From: a virus | Virus record (IMG/VR): IMGVR_UViG_3300042309_001350 | Coordinates: 1 to 49,553 of that record | Length of the DNA: 49,553 nt | Direction: 5' to 3' (one strand) | Part shown: positions 21,039 to 29,530 of the stretch, piece after piece | How positions within the stretch are numbered: the first letter of the stretch is position 1 | Layout: every line of letters begins with the position of its first letter | Position numbers and translations under genes: made by a program | Notes under the pieces: generated by a model | What the model saw: the letters and a program-made list of their open reading frames with translations, nothing else | Told to the model about the DNA's origin: nothing | Databases searched by the model: none

Positions 21039-21077
21039 CGAATAACGCCTAAGAAGTTTCTGAGAAACAAAAAGAAA

Positions 21078-21101
21078 CCCCGCCGGATCATTCCGGCGGG
21101 G
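21078..21101 (-). terminator. Terminator of cassette 2
   Basis: CCCCGCCGGA-TCAT-TCCGGCGGGG, followed on the minus strand by TTTCTTTTTG. It lies 22 bp after the 21123 gene and just upstream of the cassette 1 promoter. Confidence 0.85.
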
Positions 21102-21122
21102 CCTCTTGGCGGGTGTTGCGCG

Positions 21123-21923
21123 TTACGCGGCGTTAATGGCCTCTGCAACCTCTTTCGGCGTCATAATCGCGGCTAAAGTGGCAACCAACCCCGCGCGGCC
21201 GGGCTTGCCGTTTTCGGCCTCTGCTAGCACCATGGCAAGCGCGCGCACGCGGTCCCGGCTCTCTGCGGCCTCTTTGGCGGCCTTGTCCGCGGCCTTGTCC
21301 GCGGCCTCTTTGGCGCGACGGGTACGCAATTCAACCTCGTATTCGACGGCGTCGCGGGCCTCACCCCGCATGTATTCCTCATTGCCGTCAAGGCCGTAAT
21401 AGCCGTGACAGGTGTCGACGGTTTCACCGTCCTCATTCTTGGCGAACCAAAAGAACACCTCACCGGCAGACCATGCCGTCCACTCACTCAGCATCCCCGC
21501 CGGGTCTCCGTTGCCGTCATCAAGTGCGCAAAGGGCAACCCCGTACACGTCCGCGGGCTCCGCGTCGGAATCAAGTGGGCGGTAATCCTCATCGAACAGC
21601 ACCGCGCCAAACCCGGCCAGATTGAGCCACCGCAAAAACGCGGCCGGGCTGATAGTGCGCATCTCGTTCCACGTAAACTGATAATCCGTTGAGTAGTGGC
21701 GGTACTCATTACCGGTTAACAGTCGTTCCGACACGTTCAGCACGTGCCGCGGAATGTGGACGCATGTGCAATCCGTGTGCACCTTGTCGCCCTTGGTGAT
21801 AAGGGCAATACCGCACGCGTCCGGGGGGCTGTCGTAGCCGCGTTCATCCTCATACGCAATCCCGATCTCGAACACCCCGAACGGCGTTTCGATTTCATGG
21901 CTTTCAGCGATTGTTCCGTTCAT
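21123..21923 (-). CDS. Cassette 2: unknown 266-residue protein
   Basis: The chosen start, ATG 21923, has AGGAT 8 bases upstream; the frame extends to 22031 through the leader and promoter. It begins MNGTIAESHEIETPFGVFEIG, has a beta-rich first half with a CTC pair (HTDCTCVH), Asp/Glu-rich middle and Trp-rich WTAWSAGEVFFWF, then an Ala/Lys coiled-coil (about 200-245). Acidic overall. No family is recognised. Single-gene unit with own promoter and terminator. Confidence 0.7.
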   Translation of the reverse strand: MNGTIAESHEIETPFGVFEIGIAYEDERGYDSPPDACGIALITKGDKVHTDCTCVHIPRHVLNVSERLLTGNEYRHYSTDYQFTWNEMRTISPAAFLRWLNLAGFGAVLFDEDYRPLDSDAEPADVYGVALCALDDGNGDPAGMLSEWTAWSAGEVFFWFAKNEDGETVDTCHGYYGLDGNEEYMRGEARDAVEYEVELRTRRAKEAADKAADKAAKEAAESRDRVRALAMVLAEAENGKPGRAGLVATLAAIMTPKEVAEAINAA

Positions 21924-21942
21924 TTCTCGATCCTTACTCTTT

Positions 21943-21999
21943 GTCCCTGCGTTTCGGGGACTGTGACTCAAAGATATACGAACACCGCCGAACCGGCAA
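21943..21999 (-). promoter_or_regulatory. Cassette 2 promoter and leader hairpin
   Basis: TTGCCG (21994-21999), 15 bp, TATATC (21973-21978) on the minus strand, then a GTCCCTG/CGGGGAC hairpin (21943-21961). Confidence 0.65.
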
Positions 22000-22038
22000 T
22001 CAATAACGCCTAAGAAGTTTCTGAGAAACAAAAAGAAA

Positions 22039-22062
22039 CCCCGCCGGAATTGTCCGGCGGGG
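22039..22062 (-). terminator. Terminator of cassette 3
   Basis: CCCCGCCGGA-ATTG-TCCGGCGGGG, identical in stem to the cassette 2 terminator, followed on the minus strand by TTTCTTTTTG. Confidence 0.85.
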
Positions 22063-22082
22063 CCTCTTGTCGGGTGTCGGCG

Positions 22083-22436
22083 TTACGCGTCGATAAGCGC
22101 CAAAACACCATCAGCGGCGGCGTCGGGGGCCAATCCGTCGCGCTTGGCCTTGTCGATCATGGCACGCTCTGCGGCGTCGAATTCGCTAAAGTGAATCCCG
22201 ATAGCGTCGGCAACGGCGGCAAGATAATCGTTAACCGGGCAAAGGTCTGCCGCGTGATATGGGGCCGGGATGAATCCGGCGGCGTAGTTCACGTTATCCC
22301 ACCTAACCCGGTATTCCGTCGGCGCGCCCGGCGTCGGGATGACGTTGATAACGGTGCCCGCCGTTCTGGTGTCAGGCTGTCCGAACGGGTGCACGATGTA
22401 CCAGACGCGCGCGCCCGTCTTGAATTTGTTTGCCAT
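22083..22436 (-). CDS. Cassette 3: unknown 117-residue protein
   Basis: The ATG at 22436 has AAGGATCGG upstream. It begins MANKFKTGARVWYIVHPFG, contains AGTVINVIP and EYRVRWDNVNY, a small beta-barrel-like (SH3-like/KOW-like) start, and ends in a helical part. Function is not known. It shares expression signals, not protein sequence, with cassettes 1 and 2. Confidence 0.7.
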   Translation of the reverse strand: MANKFKTGARVWYIVHPFGQPDTRTAGTVINVIPTPGAPTEYRVRWDNVNYAAGFIPAPYHAADLCPVNDYLAAVADAIGIHFSEFDAAERAMIDKAKRDGLAPDAAADGVLALIDA

Positions 22437-22462
22437 GTCGTACCGATCCTTACTCTAAGTGT

Positions 22463-22518
22463 CCCCGCGTTTCGGGGCCTGTACTTAAAAGAATATACGA
22501 ACGGCGACGAACGCGCAA
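22463..22518 (-). promoter_or_regulatory. Cassette 3 promoter and leader hairpin
   Basis: TTGCGC (22513-22518), 15 bp, TATATT (22492-22497), then CCCCG-loop-CGGGG (22463-22477) on the minus strand. Confidence 0.65.
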
Positions 22519-22554
22519 CCGATACCGCCAACCAATTCCCCCGGCGTCGAATAC

Positions 22555-22673
22555 CGGTGCCGCCGTTGGCGGGCCGGTGCCGGGTCTCATCGGTGCCGCC
22601 GTTGGCGGGCCGGTGCCGGGTCTCATCGGTGCCGACTCTCTCGACGCTCTCGACGCTCTCGACGCTCTCGACG
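22555..22673. repeat. GGTGCCG direct repeats and a 9-bp tandem repeat
   Basis: A 36-bp unit at 22555-22590 is repeated exactly at 22591-22626; it contains GGTGCCGCCGTTGGCGGG, also found in the 19.8-kb repeats. Then four exact copies of CTCTCGACG (22638-22673). Confidence 0.8.
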
Positions 22674-22788
22674 GTGCCGCCGGTGCCGGTGCCGACACGC
22701 CCGCCAACACCTAGAACCGCGGGCCGGTGCCGGGGCCGGGTATCGTGTTCGACTGTCCGGCGGTGTCCGGCGTCGATAGCGTGAAACC

Positions 22789-22807
22789 GCCCTTAAGCAG
22801 GGCTTTT
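22789..22807 (+). terminator. Small rightward terminator
   Basis: GCCCT-TAAGC-AGGGC followed by TTTT. It would insulate the methylase-terminase operon from upstream transcription. Confidence 0.5.
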
Positions 22808-22853
22808 AGCCGCATCGGTGCCGCGTCGGGGGGCCTACACGACATACCCCTAG

Positions 22854-22998
22854 CGGGTATACCCGTAAAAAGTGCCTCTGACCAGGGGTTTTGCAGCTAT
22901 ACCCCTAGGGGGTACCCCCCACCCAACCGGTTGGTAGGCGCCGCTCACGGCATAGGCACGTACCCCCCCTGGTATTTTTCCACGAAGCCTCCTTCGTG
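22854..22998. repeat. Cluster of short palindromes, candidate cos/packaging region
   Basis: CGGGTATACCCG (22854), TACCCC-TAG-GGGGTA (22900), CCAACCGGTTGG (22923), TACC-N6-GGTA (22961) and CACGAAG-N4-CTTCGTG (22981) lie within 145 bp upstream of the methylase and terminase genes. Inverted repeats near the small terminase gene are typical of cos regions. The cut site is not identifiable by eye. Confidence 0.4.
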
Positions 22999-23022
22999 AT
23001 TTGAACCCCAAATCGAGGTCCC

Positions 23023-23925
23023 ATGTCCGGAGCCCGGCTTTTTGTGTCCCCGCTGCGCTATCCAGGCGGTAAAACGCACTTCACCCCCAAGTTTGTCCGG
23101 TGGTTGGGCGATCGTTCGTTCACGGCCATTGTGGAGCCGTTTTGTGGGGGAGCGTCGATGTCATTCGGCCTGCTTAAGACAGGAATAGTCCAGCAGGCGC
23201 ATATCAGTGACGCCGACCCGTATCTGATCAATTTCTGGACCGTGGCCGCCACGGAGCCGGAGAAATTGATCGCCGACTTCATGTCCGAGCCGCTGTCGCG
23301 CGAACGCGCTGAATGGTGGCGATCCGTGGAGCCGGAAAGTCTGGACGACCAGACCCGAGCCCTACAGGCCCTCTACATCAACCGATCCAGCTTCGGCGGC
23401 TCGTTCTTCATGTCGGGGATACGGTTCCGCGCCGACAACGATGAGCGGGTCGCGCGGGGAGAAGCCCGAGAGACACTGTCGGAACTCTTCCAGCGCGAAA
23501 AAGTTGCCGCCGGTATCCGGCAGGTCGCCGAGTGGCATGGCACCGGAAGATTGACCATCTCCCACCGCGACTACACCTCTGCCGCGGCAGACGCCCCGGA
23601 CGGGTCGCTGATCTACCTTGACCCGCCCTACGTCGTGAAGGGCTCGAAGCTCTATACCCACGTCTTCAACGACCAGGACCATAAACAACTGGCCGAGACC
23701 GTCTACGCGCTGTCCGAGACGCACAGCGTCGCTGTGTCCTATGACGACCACCCGCTGGTGCGCGATCTGTACTCAGAGCCGCCGATGCTGTTCCACCACC
23801 CGTCGTGGAGCTATTGCATGACCCGCGGCGTGGGCCGCAACAGCGCCGAGCTACTCATCACCAACTTCTCCGGCGGGTCGTTCGAAAAGCAACCGACCAG
23901 AAGGACATCCCGTGGCCGACACTGA
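23023..23925 (+). CDS. DNA N6-adenine methyltransferase (Dam/D12 class)
   Basis: 300 residues, GAGG 5 bases before ATG. PLRYPGGKTHF at 10-20 (the D12-class opening), VEPFCGGASMSF at 37-48 (SAM-binding) and YLDPPY with DPPY at about 200-203 (catalytic). It should methylate adenine in a short target, probably protecting phage DNA from host restriction or marking DNA for packaging. No restriction partner is nearby. It overlaps the small terminase gene by 14 bp. Confidence 0.93.
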   Translation: MSGARLFVSPLRYPGGKTHFTPKFVRWLGDRSFTAIVEPFCGGASMSFGLLKTGIVQQAHISDADPYLINFWTVAATEPEKLIADFMSEPLSRERAEWWRSVEPESLDDQTRALQALYINRSSFGGSFFMSGIRFRADNDERVARGEARETLSELFQREKVAAGIRQVAEWHGTGRLTISHRDYTSAAADAPDGSLIYLDPPYVVKGSKLYTHVFNDQDHKQLAETVYALSETHSVAVSYDDHPLVRDLYSEPPMLFHHPSWSYCMTRGVGRNSAELLITNFSGGSFEKQPTRRTSRGRH

Positions 23926-24178
23926 GACACCCACACCGCCCGTGACGATCGGCGAGGCCGCCCGCAGCGGTGACCGCCGGGCCCTGCTGGTCGCCATGCG
24001 CGACCGGATCGCCTCCACCGTCGAGGACCCCTCATGTCCTCCGCGCGACCTCGCTGCCCTCACCCGGCGGCTCCAGGACGTCGCTAAGGAGATCGAGACC
24101 ATCGACCAACAGTCCGCCGGTGAGCACTCCGTGGTCGCCGACACCGATGACGAACCATTCGACGCAGCGACTCTCTGA
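23912..24178 (+). CDS. terS: Terminase small subunit
   Basis: 88 residues from GTG 23912 with AAGGA upstream. IGEAARSGDRRALLVAMRDR and DLAALTRRLQDVAKEIE are the helices of the short small-terminase family that precedes terL in many actinophages. It binds the packaging site and recruits the motor. It overlaps terL by 32 bp. Confidence 0.8.
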   Translation: MADTETPTPPVTIGEAARSGDRRALLVAMRDRIASTVEDPSCPPRDLAALTRRLQDVAKEIETIDQQSAGEHSVVADTDDEPFDAATL

Positions 24179-25577
24179 GGTCGCCCGCTACGTCGTCGCC
24201 CCAGAAGGGCTGACGAAGACCGGCTGGCCCGCCGTGCGCGAAACATGCGGGCGGTTGGGCTGGTCGTTCGACGGCTGGCAGGACGATGCCGGAAAGCTGC
24301 TGCTCGGCAAGCGCGGCGACGGCCTCTACGCCGCCGACCTGGTGGCCATGAGCATCCCCCGCCAGGTGGGCAAGACCTTCTTCATGGCGGCCAGCGTGTT
24401 CGCGCTGTGTCTCCTGAATCCTGGACTGACGTGCATATGGACCGCCCACCGCGTCAAGACCGCGAAAGAGACTTTTAACTCCATGGGCGGCATGGCCGCG
24501 CAGGAGAAAGTCGCCCCGCACATCAAGTCGGTCGTACGGGCCCGCGGCGACGAGGCGATCACCTTCACCAACGGCTCCCGAATCCTCTTTGGCGCCCGCG
24601 AGGCTGGCTTCGGCCGCGGCTTCACCAACGTGAGCATCCTGGTGTTCGACGAGGCGCAAATCCTTACCGAGAGCGCCCTCGAGGACATGATCGCCAGCCA
24701 GAACGTCGCGGCCAACCCGTTGACCATTCTGGCCGGTACGCCGCCGCGGCCCAGAGACCCCGGCGAAGTGTTCACCATGATCCGCCAAGACGCGTTGGCG
24801 GGGGAGAGCCAGGAGACCCTCTACATCGAGCTGAGCGCCGACGAGGGCTGCGATCTACTCGACCGCAGGCAATGGCGTAGGGCCAACCCCAGCTTCCCGC
24901 AGAGGACCCCTGAGCGGGCCATGCTGCGGATGAAGAAGAACCTCTCCGACGACAGCTTCCGCCGCGAGGCGCTGGGTGTCTGGGACGAGGTGTCGGTGCA
25001 CAAGCCACTCACCACGCCACAGCAGTGGAAGGCGATGTCCGACGTCGGCCCCACCGACAGTGCGCGCCCCTCTTCTCTCGGGGTGGATATGAGCCACGGT
25101 CGCGACATCAGCATCGCGGCCTGCTGGGTGGAGGGCGACAACGCCCATATCGAGACCGTCTGGGACGGTAGCGACCCCGCGTTGGCCGTCGAATGGCTGA
25201 CCGCCCGTGCCGGTCGCCGTATCCCCGTGGTGCTCGACGCGGCATCCCCGGCGGCATCCCTTGTGCAGGAATTGAAGTCGCGCCGGTGCAAGGTGGTCGT
25301 CACCTCGGCCACGACGATGGGCCAGGCGTGCGGGCTGCTGGAGAACCGCATCGCCACCGACACCCTGACTCACGCCGCACAGAAGAAACTCACCGACGCC
25401 ATCCTGTCGGCACGCCGCCGCCCCATCCGGGACGCGGGCGGCTGGGCACTCGACCGCAGTGACCCCACATCCCAGATATATCCGATCGTCGCAGCGACTT
25501 TGGCCCTCTTCGGAGCCACGGCCGAGTCCCGTCCCGCCGCCGCGAAGAGCACGAGAAAGGTACGGGTGCTGAGTTGA
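24147..25577 (+). CDS. terL: Terminase large subunit
   Basis: 476 residues from ATG 24147 (longer readings upstream are the out-of-frame shadow of terS). ATPase: Walker A IPRQVGKT at 70-77, Walker B ILVFDEA with D168/E169. Nuclease: LGVDMSHGRD near 313, VVLDAA and a late Asp near 445. It packages DNA into the prohead and cuts it. Complete and of normal length. Confidence 0.96.
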   Translation: MTNHSTQRLSEVARYVVAPEGLTKTGWPAVRETCGRLGWSFDGWQDDAGKLLLGKRGDGLYAADLVAMSIPRQVGKTFFMAASVFALCLLNPGLTCIWTAHRVKTAKETFNSMGGMAAQEKVAPHIKSVVRARGDEAITFTNGSRILFGAREAGFGRGFTNVSILVFDEAQILTESALEDMIASQNVAANPLTILAGTPPRPRDPGEVFTMIRQDALAGESQETLYIELSADEGCDLLDRRQWRRANPSFPQRTPERAMLRMKKNLSDDSFRREALGVWDEVSVHKPLTTPQQWKAMSDVGPTDSARPSSLGVDMSHGRDISIAACWVEGDNAHIETVWDGSDPALAVEWLTARAGRRIPVVLDAASPAASLVQELKSRRCKVVVTSATTMGQACGLLENRIATDTLTHAAQKKLTDAILSARRRPIRDAGGWALDRSDPTSQIYPIVAATLALFGATAESRPAAAKSTRKVRVLS

Positions 25578-27037
25578 GTCTTCTCTACATCCCCGGCCTG
25601 TCCGAAGCCGATCAGGCGACGTTGACAGAGCTACTGAACCAACTGGACTACAAGACACCGCGCAATCTGCTCAAGGAGCAGTATTACAGCGCCAAGTACG
25701 TTCTCCGCGATCTCGGCGTATCGGTCCCGCCCAAGTTCAGAAACTTCGAAGCCGTGCTCGGATGGCCCGCCAAGGCCGTTGACAGCCTCTCTCGCCGGTG
25801 CAATCTCGAGGGCTTCGTCATCCCCGGCACCGACGTCGCCAATATGGGTATCGACGAGGTGTGGCTCGACAACCGCATGGAGATCGAGTCGTCGATGGCG
25901 CACGACAGCGCCATGATTCACTCCTGCAGCTTCGTCTGCACCATCCTGGGCGACGAGCAGTCCGGCGAGCCGCCGGTAATCATGATGGCCAAGAGCGCCT
26001 TTGACGCCACCGGCCTCTGGGACTCCCGGCGCCGGGAACTGTCCGCGGCCCTGTCCATCATCGAACGCAGCGAGGGCCTCACCCCGCTGACGATGGTGAT
26101 GTACCTACCCGACCGCGTGCTGATCATGAGCCGCGACGTCGACGGCGGTAAATGGCGTGTGGATGAGCGCAGGCACAGCCTCGGGCATGTACCCGTCGAG
26201 CTGCTGCCGTTCAACCCACGGCTGAACCTCCCGTTCGGTCGGAGCCGGATCACCCGCTCGGTCATGAGCATCACTGACTCCGCCCTTCGCACCGTGGTGC
26301 GTTCGGAAATCGGCGCCGAGTTCTACACGGCGCCGCAACGCTGGGCCCTGAATGTCCCTGCGGCGGCCTTCGAGGATGGCGGCTGGTCTGCCGTCCTGGG
26401 CCGCATGATCGCGTTGGAGCCGCCGCTGCTCGACGACGAGCTCGACCCGGCCTACAAGCCGGAACTGGGCCAATTCCCGCAGGCGTCAATGCAGCCGCAC
26501 AGCGACCAATTACGCCAATGGGCAACGCTGTTCGCCGGTGAGACCAACATCCCGGTGTCCTCTCTCGGCGTCGTGCAGGACAACCCCTCCAGCGCCGAGG
26601 CTATCTACGCGGCCAAGGAAGACCTGATCGTCGAGTGCGAGCACGCCAACCGCGTCTTCGGCCGAGGCTGGGTCGGTGCCATGCGTAACGCCGTGATGCT
26701 GCGCGACGGCCTGTCGGAAGAGACCGACGAGCTGAAGAAGCTCCAGGTGGTCTGGCGCGACCCGTCCACCCCGTCTCGCGCCTCCTCCGCCGACGCGATG
26801 GCAAAGACCGTCGCCACGTTGCCGTGGATCGCCGAGTCCGAGGTGACGCTGGAGAAGTTTGGCTTCTCCCGCACCGACATCGACCGGCTGCGTGAGGACA
26901 AGCGCAAGGCGTCGGTGACCCAGTTGCTCGACAGCATGCGGGCCACCGCCATGCAGGCACAGCGCCCCTCTGCCGGACAATCCGCAGCCCCTGAACAAGA
27001 CAATCAGCAGGTGACCGATGCCCGTAACGGTCGCTGA
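25574..27037 (+). CDS. Portal protein
   Basis: 487 residues from TTG 25574 overlapping the terL stop (TTGA). The length, the place right after terL, and the helical C-terminal half with an SLGVVQDNPSSAEAI-type segment fit the SPP1/HK97-like portal family of actinophages. It should form the dodecameric DNA gate. It overlaps the next gene by 20 bp. Confidence 0.92.
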   Translation: MSLLYIPGLSEADQATLTELLNQLDYKTPRNLLKEQYYSAKYVLRDLGVSVPPKFRNFEAVLGWPAKAVDSLSRRCNLEGFVIPGTDVANMGIDEVWLDNRMEIESSMAHDSAMIHSCSFVCTILGDEQSGEPPVIMMAKSAFDATGLWDSRRRELSAALSIIERSEGLTPLTMVMYLPDRVLIMSRDVDGGKWRVDERRHSLGHVPVELLPFNPRLNLPFGRSRITRSVMSITDSALRTVVRSEIGAEFYTAPQRWALNVPAAAFEDGGWSAVLGRMIALEPPLLDDELDPAYKPELGQFPQASMQPHSDQLRQWATLFAGETNIPVSSLGVVQDNPSSAEAIYAAKEDLIVECEHANRVFGRGWVGAMRNAVMLRDGLSEETDELKKLQVVWRDPSTPSRASSADAMAKTVATLPWIAESEVTLEKFGFSRTDIDRLREDKRKASVTQLLDSMRATAMQAQRPSAGQSAAPEQDNQQVTDARNGR

Positions 27038-27968
27038 GCGACGCTACATCCTCGACACCATCAGTGGCATGGCCGCCACCGACATCAACAACCTCTGGTA
27101 CGCGGCCGAGCAGCAGAACGAGGTGGATTTCGCGGCGTTCGTCATCGCGGCGTTCCCGTACGTCATCGACCCCTACCATCAGCTCGCCGCCATGACGTCG
27201 GCGACGCTGTTCGAACTGGATCATCCCCGCGAGGTGAGCACCGCCGCGAAAGTGGCGAACGCACAGCGCGAGAGCGTGATCCGCGAGGCCACCCAGATAC
27301 TCAAAGAGGCCGCCGGTGAGGCTGCTGTATCAGTTCCAACTGATATCCCCGCGGCGCCTCCGAAGACAAAGGTAAGCGCCACGGTCAAGCTGCTGGACGC
27401 AGTTCAGACCGCGCCGACTGGGCCGACTCTCCTGGCGGAGCCGCTACCCATCGAGCAACTCACAAAGTCCGCCGAATGGGCTCTGGGCGCTAACGGCACC
27501 GACGCCATCGGGCGTATGTCCGGGACGGCCCAGCGAGCCGTGTACGGCGCCGACCGGGAGACCACCGCCATCAACGCGGAGGCGTCCGGAATGCGGTGGG
27601 TTCGGGTTGCCCAGTTTGACGCCTGCGCATTCTGCAGAATGCTCGCTAGCCGGGCCGCCTCCGACGATTTCAGTGACAGTTACGAGTCCGCTAAGTCGGC
27701 CCTCACCGTGGTGGGACGTAAGAGCAACGGCGAGCCCCGCGGCAAAGGCAAACTCGGCGGTCTGTACCACGACCACTGTCGCTGTGTCGCCGTGGCGTTC
27801 CCCGAGACCCGCAACCCCATCCCGTATCTCCGGGAGATCGAGCCGTCATACGCCGAAATGGCGCTGCAGTTCGATGCCGAGTACCGCGACGCCCGTAAGA
27901 AGGCGAAGAGCGGTGACCCATACAAGATTCTGGCCGCCTGGCGTGAACTCAACGAAGGCGTTGCCTGA
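27018..27968 (+). CDS. MuF-like minor capsid protein
   Basis: 316 residues directly after the portal. The C-terminal half has FDACAFCRMLASR and LYHDHCRCVAVAF, the Cys/His signature of the SPP1 gp7/MuF-like minor head proteins. The N-terminal half is helical. Such proteins sit inside the head near the portal and may be ejected with the DNA. Confidence 0.85.
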   Translation: MPVTVAERRYILDTISGMAATDINNLWYAAEQQNEVDFAAFVIAAFPYVIDPYHQLAAMTSATLFELDHPREVSTAAKVANAQRESVIREATQILKEAAGEAAVSVPTDIPAAPPKTKVSATVKLLDAVQTAPTGPTLLAEPLPIEQLTKSAEWALGANGTDAIGRMSGTAQRAVYGADRETTAINAEASGMRWVRVAQFDACAFCRMLASRAASDDFSDSYESAKSALTVVGRKSNGEPRGKGKLGGLYHDHCRCVAVAFPETRNPIPYLREIEPSYAEMALQFDAEYRDARKKAKSGDPYKILAAWRELNEGVA

Positions 27969-27992
27969 CAGCTCGCTGCAGATCGCAGCTAG

Positions 27993-28017
27993 GCGTTCTC
28001 GTGCGACACGAGAACGC
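27993..28017. other. Perfect 11-bp hairpin before the scaffold gene
   Basis: GCGTTCTCGTG-CGA-CACGAGAACGC, then ATCCCCC and a GGAGG ribosome site. No U-run. It lies in the gap between minor capsid and scaffold genes and may set relative expression by attenuation or mRNA processing. Confidence 0.6.
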
Positions 28018-28041
28018 ATCCCCCGCGATGGAGGACTCCTA

Positions 28042-28542
28042 ATGGCCGACCAAGAAACCACGTCAGTCGAGACCGACGCCCCCGATACCGCACCCGCTGT
28101 GGAGAGCGATTCCGAACAGCTCGGCGATGGTGGCAAGAAGGCTCTCGACGCCGAACGCCGACGGGCCAGCGCTGCCGAGAAGCAACTGAAAGCTCTGCAG
28201 GCACAGCTCGCCGACATCGAGGCCGCGAAGCTCAGCGACGCTGAGCGGACCGCTCTCGAACGCGACACCGCCGCAGCAGAACGTGACGCCGCGAGGGCGG
28301 AGCTGCTGCGCTACAAGGTCGCAACGAAGTTCGGCATCGCCGACGAGGACGTCGCGTTGTTCCTCACCGGCACCGACGAAGAGACCCTCACCAAGCAGGC
28401 CGAGCGTCTGGCGGATCGCACCAAAGCAACCGCCAACGATGGCCTGCGGGTCCCCGTGGAAGGCCGCAAGTCGAGTGTTCCCGCGTTGAACAGCGACGAT
28501 CTCGAAAACGCGCTGAAACGCAAGCTCGGAATCACCCCGTAA
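28042..28542 (+). CDS. Scaffolding protein
   Basis: 166 residues from ATG 28042 with GGAGG upstream. Acidic N-terminus, long coiled coil (about 35-105, AERRRASAAEKQLKALQAQL) and a C-terminal basic helix ENALKRKLG. It lies directly before the major capsid gene: the classic siphovirus scaffold. No protease gene is evident. Confidence 0.85.
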   Translation: MADQETTSVETDAPDTAPAVESDSEQLGDGGKKALDAERRRASAAEKQLKALQAQLADIEAAKLSDAERTALERDTAAAERDAARAELLRYKVATKFGIADEDVALFLTGTDEETLTKQAERLADRTKATANDGLRVPVEGRKSSVPALNSDDLENALKRKLGITP

Positions 28543-28574
28543 TCAAGTTCGATACTCAAGAAAGGGGCCAGTAA

Positions 28575-29513
28575 ATGGCTCAGGAAAACCCGACCCTTAC
28601 CGGTCAGTTCGACGGCTTCTTGCGTCCCGAGATGGCGCAGCCGTACTTCGAGGAGGCCCGCAAGCGCTCCTCGGTCCAGCAGCTCGCCCGTCAGATTCCT
28701 CTCGGAATCAACGGACAGGAAATCCCGTACACCACCTCCAAGGCCACCGCCTCGTGGGTGTCGGAGGCCGGTCACAAGCCGACCACCGAGCGCGGCATCG
28801 CTCTGAAGAGCATCAAGCCGCACAAGATCGCGGCCATCTCCGTGGTCTCCGCTGAGGTCGTCCGCGCCAATCCGGGCGGCTACATGGAGCTGCTGAAGGG
28901 CGACATCGCCGAGGCGTTCGCCGTCGCGTTCGACGTCGCCGTCTACCACGGCACCAACTCCCCGTTCGGCGCGTTCATCGACCAGACCAGCAAGTCGGTC
29001 GCTCTGGGCACCGCCCCGGCCGCCGAGGGGGGCGTCTACAAGGACGTCGTCAACGGCCTGGACGCCCTCGTCAAGGATGGCAAGGCGCTCAACGGCTTTG
29101 CCTTCGACAAGGTGGTCGAGCCGACCTTCCTGGGCAACGTCGACACCATCGGCCGCCCGCTGTTCATCGACACCCCGCCGGTGGACACCGCGTCGGTGAT
29201 CACCCCCGGTCGTCTGATCGGCCGCCCGGCCTACCTGGGTGACCAGATCAAGGAAGGCGACGTCGTCGGTTACGGCGGCGACTGGTCGCAGGTCGTCTGG
29301 GGTGTCATCGGTGGCATCTCCTGGAAGGTCTCGACCGAGGCCAGCGTGACCATCGGTGGTCAGCCGGTCAGCCTGTTCGAGCACAACTTGGTCGCGATCC
29401 TGGCTGAGGCCGAGTACGGCTGCCTGGTGAACGATCCGGAGGCGTTCGTCAAGTACACCTCCGGCACCGCTGCCGTCGTGCCGGACCCGGTCGTCGCCAA
29501 GGCGAGCAAGTAA
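28575..29513 (+). CDS. Major capsid protein (HK97 fold)
   Basis: 312 residues, GAAAGGGG before ATG. The N-terminal arm, the strand pattern IPLGINGQEIPYTT and VSEAGHKPTTERGIALKSIKPHKIA (E-loop region), and TPGRLIGRPAYLGDQI place it in the actinophage HK97-type capsid family. Highly biased codons, as expected of the most abundant virion protein. Confidence 0.95.
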   Translation: MAQENPTLTGQFDGFLRPEMAQPYFEEARKRSSVQQLARQIPLGINGQEIPYTTSKATASWVSEAGHKPTTERGIALKSIKPHKIAAISVVSAEVVRANPGGYMELLKGDIAEAFAVAFDVAVYHGTNSPFGAFIDQTSKSVALGTAPAAEGGVYKDVVNGLDALVKDGKALNGFAFDKVVEPTFLGNVDTIGRPLFIDTPPVDTASVITPGRLIGRPAYLGDQIKEGDVVGYGGDWSQVVWGVIGGISWKVSTEASVTIGGQPVSLFEHNLVAILAEAEYGCLVNDPEAFVKYTSGTAAVVPDPVVAKASK

Positions 29514-29530
29514 GTAAGTAGGACGCTGTA

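Larger units (their letters stand above)
22437..23022. other. Intergenic region between cassettes and methylase
   Basis: About 590 bp without a convincing gene. It holds the cassette 3 promoter, GGTGCCG repeats (22555-22673), a small terminator (22789) and a dense set of palindromes (22854-22998) that may include the cohesive-end site. Confidence 0.6.

Noticed and set aside
22727-22999. 90-residue plus-strand frame before the methylase
   Set aside because: No ribosome site, crosses a terminator and several palindromes, and has no recognisable composition.
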